Shown piece by piece: positions 58,126-64,000 of a stretch of DNA of 64,000 nt. The notes under the pieces were generated by a model. It made no database searches. It was not told where the DNA came from and worked only from the letters and a program-made list of their open reading frames with translations. The DNA comes from Saccharomycopsis crataegensis. Taxonomy: Eukaryota; Ascomycota; Saccharomycetes; Ascoideales; Saccharomycopsidaceae. The stretch is from assembly GCF_037102585.1 (NCBI RefSeq), contig NW_027043829.1, positions 806,001-870,000 on the forward strand, written 5' to 3'. Position 1 is the stretch's first letter. Each line of letters opens with the position of its first letter. A program made the position numbers and the translations under genes.

Positions 58126-59433
58126 ATGGTGATGCTTGCGCCTAATGTTACCAGTGCAGAGTCTTCTGACACAGAGACTTTAACTGGCTCCATAGAAACA
58201 TTTGACATCAAGAATCATGAAATCAGCTCATCTTCCCAGACAAAAGAGACGACCAACCATCATTATCATCCACCACCACACCGTCATTTCGCTCCTCTAT
58301 CGACACCATTGAACAGAAGACTACAGACCCTCGTGGTATTCTGGCATTCAATTTCTATTCCGGTGTTTGCCCTGTTTTCTCTTTTTGCAATCACCTTCTT
58401 CCCTTTCACTTGGGTACTTCTTGTTCCTTATTTGATTTATTTCTTCTCAAACAAGGTATTTGAAAATGGTGGGGTTGTCAACAGAATGTCTTCTAACTTC
58501 CGGAATTTACTGATATGGGGGTATTTTGACGGCTACTTCCCAATCGTTCTTCACAAGACTGTTGATCTCAAGCCAAGTTTTAAGGAGATCAACATAACTG
58601 ACGAGTTTTATATTGATATTAGCCTTTCCTTGGCCTGGGAATCTTTTTTGTCGGCCATTCCTATAATTTCACGATATATTAAAGATCATCGTCTTTCAGT
58701 TTTCCCTAGACCTCCATATAAGAAGCTCATTCCTGATGGTCCTGCGTACATTTTTGGTTATCATCCTCATGGGGTGGTAGCCATGGGTGCCATGGGTGCT
58801 ATAGGAACCAATGGGGCAAATTGGTCCTCAATATTTGCTAATATTCCTGTGTGTCTTCTCACCTTGGGAACCCAATTCATCATTCCATTTTATCGTGATT
58901 ATCTTTTGGCTCTAGGAATCTCTTCGGTATCCAAGAAAAATATTCAAAGCATTCTTGCCCAACACACGTCAGTTTCAATTGTCATTGGAGGGGCCCGTGA
59001 GGCATTGATGTCCAAACCAGGAACTTGCAAATTAATTCTTAAAAATCGTAAAGGTTTTGTTAAGCTTGCCCTTCGAACCCCTAATGTCTGCCTTGTTCCG
59101 GTGTTTGCATTCGGGGAAACTGAGATATATGAGGTTGCCCAACCTTCATCAACCTCTTGGCTACATAAGGCTCAATTAGTGTTGAAAAGTGCGGTTGGAT
59201 TTACTGTCCCATTTTTCCATGCTAGAGGAATTTTTAATTATGACTTTGGTCTTTTGCCATATCGTCGGAGAATCGATGTTGTTGTTGGCAAGCCTATTGA
59301 AGTCCCATACGATCCTGAGCCATCAGAAGAGGTGGTGAATAAATGGCATGATATTTATGTGGAAGAATTGTTAAAATTGGTGGAGACGAATAGAGAACGT
59401 TTCAATTATACAACAAAGGTGGAGTTGTTGTAA
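58126..59433 (+). CDS. DGA1: Dga1, acyl-CoA:diacylglycerol acyltransferase (DGAT2)
   Basis: Dga1 makes triacylglycerol from diacylglycerol and acyl-CoA in the ER and lipid droplets. I set the start at the ATG at 58126 (MVMLAPNVT), giving 435 residues (418 in S. cerevisiae). The frame upstream has only a GTG. After a disordered His/Ser-rich N-terminus come two adjacent hydrophobic segments (near 68-105). The DGAT2 signatures follow: YIFGYHPHGVVAMGAMGA (HPHG at 213-216), IPFYRDYLLALGISSVSKKN, VSIVIGGAREAL, RKGFVKLAL and LVPVFAFGETEIY, then GRGIF-like ARGIFNYDFGLLPYRR and VVVGKPIEVP. All the conserved blocks are present. It is convergent with SDD3. Confidence 0.97.
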   Translation: MVMLAPNVTSAESSDTETLTGSIETFDIKNHEISSSSQTKETTNHHYHPPPHRHFAPLSTPLNRRLQTLVVFWHSISIPVFALFSLFAITFFPFTWVLLVPYLIYFFSNKVFENGGVVNRMSSNFRNLLIWGYFDGYFPIVLHKTVDLKPSFKEINITDEFYIDISLSLAWESFLSAIPIISRYIKDHRLSVFPRPPYKKLIPDGPAYIFGYHPHGVVAMGAMGAIGTNGANWSSIFANIPVCLLTLGTQFIIPFYRDYLLALGISSVSKKNIQSILAQHTSVSIVIGGAREALMSKPGTCKLILKNRKGFVKLALRTPNVCLVPVFAFGETEIYEVAQPSSTSWLHKAQLVLKSAVGFTVPFFHARGIFNYDFGLLPYRRRIDVVVGKPIEVPYDPEPSEEVVNKWHDIYVEELLKLVETNRERFNYTTKVELL

Positions 59434-59963
59434 TTACTTAGTTTTGTGCTATGGTGTGGGTAGTTTTAGCTAGTTATTTAGTTAGGCTAGATGATGATTT
59501 ATTTATTATTTGGTTTTTATGATTATTATGATTCTTTTTTTATTTATTTTATTATTACTCTGCTTTTATACGGCTTTCATATTTTATATTATACTATGGT
59601 TCCTAGCTTTTATTTTTTTTTTATTTTTTTTTTATCTCATATTCTGACTTCTTTTCGCTATGTATGGCTATTATTTTACATTAAAAAAATATCTCTTCCA
59701 GATGGTATTGTATTTATAATTTGCTGTAACCATTTTTCTTTTTTGTTTGCAGTATTTCAGCCTGGAGGTTTTAAAATATTAATCAGGTTTGAGTCATGAT
59801 CACCGTGGATTTAATTCTTGGCGACTCTTGACATTTTTATCCATCAATTGATGTATACTTTTTTTTTACAATAAAGGCAATAGATCACAATTTTTTTTGT
59901 TTGAATATATTAGCACTTAACTTAAAATCTATTTAGAGAAATTTATCATTATAAATCTACTAG
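59434..59963. other. Convergent 3' region DGA1 / SDD3
   Basis: 530 bp of very T-rich DNA, which also produces a spurious Phe/Ile/Tyr-rich frame at 59491-59799. No gene is supported. Confidence 0.65.
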
Positions 59964-62900
59964 CTATTCATTGTCATCACAGCTTTCACAATCACTGGCA
60001 CAACCACTTTCACAATCACAGTCACTTCCACAGTCACTTTCATAGTCACCGACTTCCAAGACGCTGTAATCAACTTTATAACCTTCACCTTCCAAATCTT
60101 CCACAAAAGAACTGTTTTTAGGATTGACAACAGCAAACACGGAAGAGGTCTCAACATCAAACAAAGGCAAGAAATATTTCTTGGTGATTCTAATCATATC
60201 CTCTACAGTAACCTCCTTGAGCTTTGCAAACAAATATTTCTTGTAGTCCGGACCACGAAGACGCAATTCATTATCAACGTACTGAACGGTAGCACTACTG
60301 ATCAAGTTCAGTTCTGAAGAAGCGAAGCTATTAACGATACTACTAACTGTACCATCAACGAGACTTTGCTCAAACTTGGTGACACCATTTGCCAAATCCT
60401 CAACCACCTTCTTGGCAGCCTTAAGCGCAGCATAAACATCGGTGGCTTTGAATATATTGAGCAAAAGTTCTCTTGATTCAACGTCGGTACTGATACTTAT
60501 ATGATAAGCAAGGCCAGATCCACGAATACCCGCCCAAAATGGTCCTTCGATAATCTGTAAATAACCTTTAACCATGCTAATGGCTGGGTAATCTTCATCC
60601 AAGTAACTAGCTTCAAGCTTGCTGACACTGTATAAATAACTTGATTCCGAACCAGGGGTGGCAAGAACATAGGAAACCTTTCCGAGAGATGCTCCCAACT
60701 CACTCAAATTTTCATAGACATGAGGAATGGCTACCAATCCCCCACTCTTTGGCTCTTGCTTAGTGAATTTAGAAACTTTCGAAACGAGAGGGGACCAAGA
60801 AGAAACTGGATTATCAGATTGAATACCGCCAAGAACTAAAACTCTGTAGTTATTGATATCTCCGAACAAAGCGTTTCTAATTTCCTCCAAGTCACCTTGA
60901 ATTTTCTTAAAACCTTTCTCGGTGTCAACTGATTCCGAAAGATCACGGTAAAATGATTCAATATCCAAAATATTGAAAGCCCTATTCAAAGATCTATCAC
61001 TAGTCAAATGCTTGTTGGAAAGATATGACAACATGCTGTCACCATCTCTCTTGGTTTCTGGTAAGGAGTTCAAAAACTTATCAATACAAACTTTGACTCT
61101 CAATTGGTCAAAAACACTATTGAAGAACAACTTACCAATCCATTCAATGGCCTTGTTATAGTTTTCACTTTTAAACTGCAAGCTCAAATTCATAATTTCC
61201 TCAAAACCGTTAGAGATACCCGAAGAAAAGGCATGATTGACAAAGTCATTCTTTAATCCCTCCACAACCGCTTCATAAGGGATTTCCGTACCGTCATCCA
61301 AAACCATTGGCATAGTGAATATTTCTTGGAATATGAGCATATAAGGCAACAAATGCTTTGGAATGGCCATCGATGAAAATAAAATCTTAAGACTAATGAA
61401 GTTAGATTTATATTGATCAAAATACATCTCAAGTGGGAAGTCTTTAGGCAAATCATTGAATACCTTTGCATGTAATTCTTTGCTTTCATTTTTGTGGAAC
61501 TCAGGTTTAGAAGTGATAACTGGATAAGTCGAAATGAAATCGATGTTGCGGATATCTGGTTTAGTAAATTGTGACAAAACAGTATCAGGAATTGGTTTGC
61601 CATTAGCTTCTTCGGCATGTTGCAACTTCGCTTTCAAGTTTTCTAAGCCTTTATCACCCAATTCGGAGACTCTGTCAGCGATTCTTTTTTCATCATCTGA
61701 GTTTTTTGCCTCGTATAGCTTAGCTGAAGGTTTAGCAAGAATTGAGGCAACCGGGGATTCAATAAAGTACTGTTTATAACATTTCAACCATTCTTCTCTG
61801 GTCCACTTAGAAAGCTCATTAACGTCATCCAAATCTTTCAACACCTTCAAATCAGAACCGTGCACATCACCATACATGAAATCACACATAGCCATCTCGG
61901 CAATTTTATCTGGATTTTTCTCACAACCAGAAACAAATTTGTTCTTGAATGATTCCAAGGTGGCTCTAACTTTCTTCAAGTCAAACTCATCGTTATCGTA
62001 ATGACTTTTGATCAATTCACGAGTTTTTTGCTCACATTTGTGCAAATTTTCTGTGTCAATACCATCAATGTACAAACAAGCTTGCATTTTTATATACTCA
62101 TTGACGTAATAATCAACATCAGATGCTAAAGGATCTTCGATTTCCACAAGCTTATTTTGTAATAATGCGGCGGAATCTTCAGTCAAATATGACAAAATGG
62201 TCTGGAATGCCAAAGTACCAACAAAGTCAGTATAGTCTGGGCCAATAAATCCCATAGTCAAACTACCAGAAGACTCATCGGTGTCTGGAAATTCAATCTC
62301 TCTTACAACACTTTCCTTCAAAGGGAAGTGATCAGGAGATTCTACAAATGGTCTTGGGTTAGGCTTTTCTGATAAGGTTGGTAATTCTGCATCAAATTTT
62401 ATCATCGTCTCCAATAGTTCTTTTTCATCAGCTGAACCTGTGACAATAACACACAAATTGTCAGGTCTATACATGGCTTTGTGGAAATCCCTAATTTGTT
62501 GATTCGTCAACACTCTTAAACTCTCCAACAAACCGCCAGTTTCGGAAGAATAACCGGATTTTGGAGCGAACAACGTTCTATTGAGCTCCAAGTCCAACAA
62601 AGACCAAGAGGCAAAAACCCTTCCTTCCATTTCTGAGTAAACCACACCTTTATCTTTGGCGGCACTATCCACATGGTATACTTCAGTGTAATAACCTTCA
62701 TCCGTTAATGTCGGATTAAGAACATGGTCTAAGTAAACTGGCAATAAGTTGTTGAACCCTTCCCAACCAGCGGTTTCCAAAGTGTAAACTGTTCTATCAG
62801 TCGCAGTCCATGCGTTGGTACCACTGAATTGAATGTTCCCCAAGATATCTAAAAGCCCTTTATATGGGTATTTCTTGGACCCCATGAATACCAAATGTTC

Positions 62901-63095
62901 CAAGGTATGTGGAGTTCCAGAATCATCTTCGACTTCAGTAGCCACGGCGAAGTACCCACAAACCATTGGTGATTTTTGATCGATCAAGACCACTTGTAGC
63001 CCGGTTCTTTCAGACTTCCATTTCTTAACCGAAGCTGGAGCGTACTCGACGTCAAAAGAATCGAGGAGTTTAAAGTTATTAACTCCAGATGCCAT
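59964..63095 (-). CDS. SDD3: M16 (inverzincin) metalloprotease, Sdd3/YOL098C-type
   Basis: The 1043-residue product is the size of S. cerevisiae YOL098C/Sdd3 (1037) and belongs to the M16C branch (presequence-protease/insulinase-like). The inverted zinc motif HxxEH is H63-T-L-E66-H67 in GTPHTLEHLVFMGS. KYPYKGLLDILGN, GTNAWTATDRTVYTLETAGW and EVYHVD...GVVYSEMEGR follow, with a third zinc-ligand Glu expected in this last segment. The C-terminal half has the second, inactive M16 repeat. The location and substrates of Sdd3 are not well known. The last 28 residues are an unusual Cys/Asp/Ser tail with six Cys (CGSDCDCESGCASDCESC), encoded by a short tandem repeat and not part of the family core as I know it. 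Confidence 0.93.
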   Translation of the reverse strand: MASGVNNFKLLDSFDVEYAPASVKKWKSERTGLQVVLIDQKSPMVCGYFAVATEVEDDSGTPHTLEHLVFMGSKKYPYKGLLDILGNIQFSGTNAWTATDRTVYTLETAGWEGFNNLLPVYLDHVLNPTLTDEGYYTEVYHVDSAAKDKGVVYSEMEGRVFASWSLLDLELNRTLFAPKSGYSSETGGLLESLRVLTNQQIRDFHKAMYRPDNLCVIVTGSADEKELLETMIKFDAELPTLSEKPNPRPFVESPDHFPLKESVVREIEFPDTDESSGSLTMGFIGPDYTDFVGTLAFQTILSYLTEDSAALLQNKLVEIEDPLASDVDYYVNEYIKMQACLYIDGIDTENLHKCEQKTRELIKSHYDNDEFDLKKVRATLESFKNKFVSGCEKNPDKIAEMAMCDFMYGDVHGSDLKVLKDLDDVNELSKWTREEWLKCYKQYFIESPVASILAKPSAKLYEAKNSDDEKRIADRVSELGDKGLENLKAKLQHAEEANGKPIPDTVLSQFTKPDIRNIDFISTYPVITSKPEFHKNESKELHAKVFNDLPKDFPLEMYFDQYKSNFISLKILFSSMAIPKHLLPYMLIFQEIFTMPMVLDDGTEIPYEAVVEGLKNDFVNHAFSSGISNGFEEIMNLSLQFKSENYNKAIEWIGKLFFNSVFDQLRVKVCIDKFLNSLPETKRDGDSMLSYLSNKHLTSDRSLNRAFNILDIESFYRDLSESVDTEKGFKKIQGDLEEIRNALFGDINNYRVLVLGGIQSDNPVSSWSPLVSKVSKFTKQEPKSGGLVAIPHVYENLSELGASLGKVSYVLATPGSESSYLYSVSKLEASYLDEDYPAISMVKGYLQIIEGPFWAGIRGSGLAYHISISTDVESRELLLNIFKATDVYAALKAAKKVVEDLANGVTKFEQSLVDGTVSSIVNSFASSELNLISSATVQYVDNELRLRGPDYKKYLFAKLKEVTVEDMIRITKKYFLPLFDVETSSVFAVVNPKNSSFVEDLEGEGYKVDYSVLEVGDYESDCGSDCDCESGCASDCESCDDNE

Positions 63096-63689
63096 TCTAG
63101 ACCCGATTTTTGGTAGTGAGGATATTAGTTTACGGAGAATGATGGTAGATGTATCGATTTCTAGGGGAAACTAAATGCCGTAAGGCAAGTTCAAAAAGAA
63201 ACATTTTCTTTTGAGCCATCGCGTAATCACCCATCGCTCATAACATTATTTTTTTTTTGATCTGCGAATAGGCACTGTGGTGGCCTTCATTTATGGAGCT
63301 CCAATCTAATATTATTGAATTATTGCTGTAAGATATAGTTTTCATATTCTGAGCATGTATTTAGGCCCAGGTAACTAGTCAGGGCCATTTGAATGACCAT
63401 GCGCTGCTCAAGTATGTAACCTCCTAGGCGCACAAAGTCTAATGGGGCTGAAGAATAAATATTTAAGCAAATTCTCTCAATATTCTACCATTTCACCATA
63501 TTTGGTGGTTGATGGTATTGATCTTCCTCAATTGTAAGCTTTTCCCGTTATGGTGATGTAATTGCTTCTCGATGATGAGCTTACAAAAAAAAAGTATACA
63601 AAAAAATCATTATCAAATGAAAAAAAAATCCAAATCTGGACTTTTTGTATTTTATTTATTAGAGATTCAACAAAAGTTAGCAGAGGAAA
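63096..63689. other. Divergent promoter region SDD3 / ZNG1
   Basis: A 594-bp gap with a T-tract near 63250 and A-tracts near 63583-63634 close to the ZNG1 start. I saw no Zap1 zinc-response element (ACCTTNAAGGT). No gene is supported. Confidence 0.55.
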
Positions 63690-64000
63690 ATGGATGACGA
63701 AATCCCCGATTTGGTTGAAAGTATCGAGCAAGTGAATGACTCAAAGTTGCAAAAGATTTCCCAACCAGATACTGGTAACTTGAAAATAATCCCGTCTTCA
63801 ACTCCGAATGCTACTGACAGAAAAGTGCCCATCACCATCATCACCGGTTACTTGGGGTCTGGGAAGTCAACTTTATTGAACAACATTGCCAAGAAAGGGG
63901 ATAAAAGAATAGCGGTAATCCTCAATGAGTTTGGAGACTCTAGCGAGATTGAGAAAAGTTTGACGATCCAAGATGATTCTAATACATATGAAGAGTGGTT
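63690..64000 (+). CDS. ZNG1: Zng1-type GTPase metallochaperone (CobW/COG0523), 5' part only
   Basis: The first 103 codons are present; the gene runs off the right edge. Zng1 (YNR029C in S. cerevisiae) is a GTP-dependent zinc chaperone that loads methionine aminopeptidase 1. The start reads [17 protein letters not shown], resembling the acidic PELV-type N-terminal motif that docks to the Map1 zinc finger. It continues [20 protein letters not shown] with the P-loop near residues 57-64 and [18 protein letters not shown], which is the G2/switch region of the family. The expected CxCC zinc motif would lie just beyond the window. Confidence 0.9.
   Translation, partial: MDDEIPDLVESIEQVNDSKLQKISQPDTGNLKIIPSSTPNATDRKVPITIITGYLGSGKSTLLNNIAKKGDKRIAVILNEFGDSSEIEKSLTIQDDSNTYEEW

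Overview
The window is nuclear DNA of a budding yeast (Saccharomycotina). Every gene that can be recognised is a standard yeast gene. Introns are few and short, with GTATGT/GTAAGT-type 5' sites and TACTAAC-like branch points. The intergenic DNA is rich in poly(A)/poly(T) tracts. The rare CTG codons noticed lie in hydrophobic contexts (for example the last codons of ALG2), which suggests ordinary Leu decoding, but this does not settle the clade. The genus cannot be named from the sequence. The set includes a D-arabinitol dehydrogenase, a NEDD8-protease-like gene absent from S. cerevisiae, introns in VPS55, LPL1 and a sugar transporter, and an intron-bearing U3 snoRNA.

Layout. 1-5 kb: the 5' part of a large Ser-rich gene and GET2 (both minus). 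5-15.5 kb: RIM15, LPL1 (two exons), a haem lyase (CYT2-like), and TIM10 (minus). 16.8-25 kb: arabinitol dehydrogenase, tRNA-Gly(GCC) (minus), a three-exon VPS55, and spliced U3 snoRNA, separated by long stretches without genes. 25.2-31 kb: a one-zinc-finger Ser-rich protein, then a 2.3-kb gap between convergent genes, then an exomer ChAP subunit (minus). 31.6-37.3 kb: MPM1-like, two disordered charged proteins, and TRM8. 37.7-40 kb: a three-exon sugar transporter with a 187-residue tail (minus). 41-44.6 kb: a coiled-coil protein with a damaged-looking C-terminus, then GCN4 with three uORFs and its own TGAGTCA site. 45-54 kb: a deneddylase-like protease, TOP3, ALG2 and MCM2. 54.6-64 kb: a GAC1/PIG1-like PP1 targeting subunit (minus), DGA1, SDD3 (minus), and the start of ZNG1.

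The genes are mostly unrelated housekeeping functions, as expected in a yeast chromosome. Some regulatory links can be read. GCN4 carries uORFs and a Gcn4 site. MCM2 and TOP3 carry MCB/SCB-like G1/S elements. RIM15 and the GAC1-like gene belong to nutrient and glycogen control. I found no viral element, CRISPR array or transposase, and nothing that clearly amounts to a new biological system. The less obvious content is the spliced genes that simple ORF calling misses (VPS55, the LPL1 start, the transporter N-terminus, U3), a frame-breaking tandem duplication at 42.4 kb, and unexplained long gaps at 21.9-25.2 and 26.4-28.7 kb.
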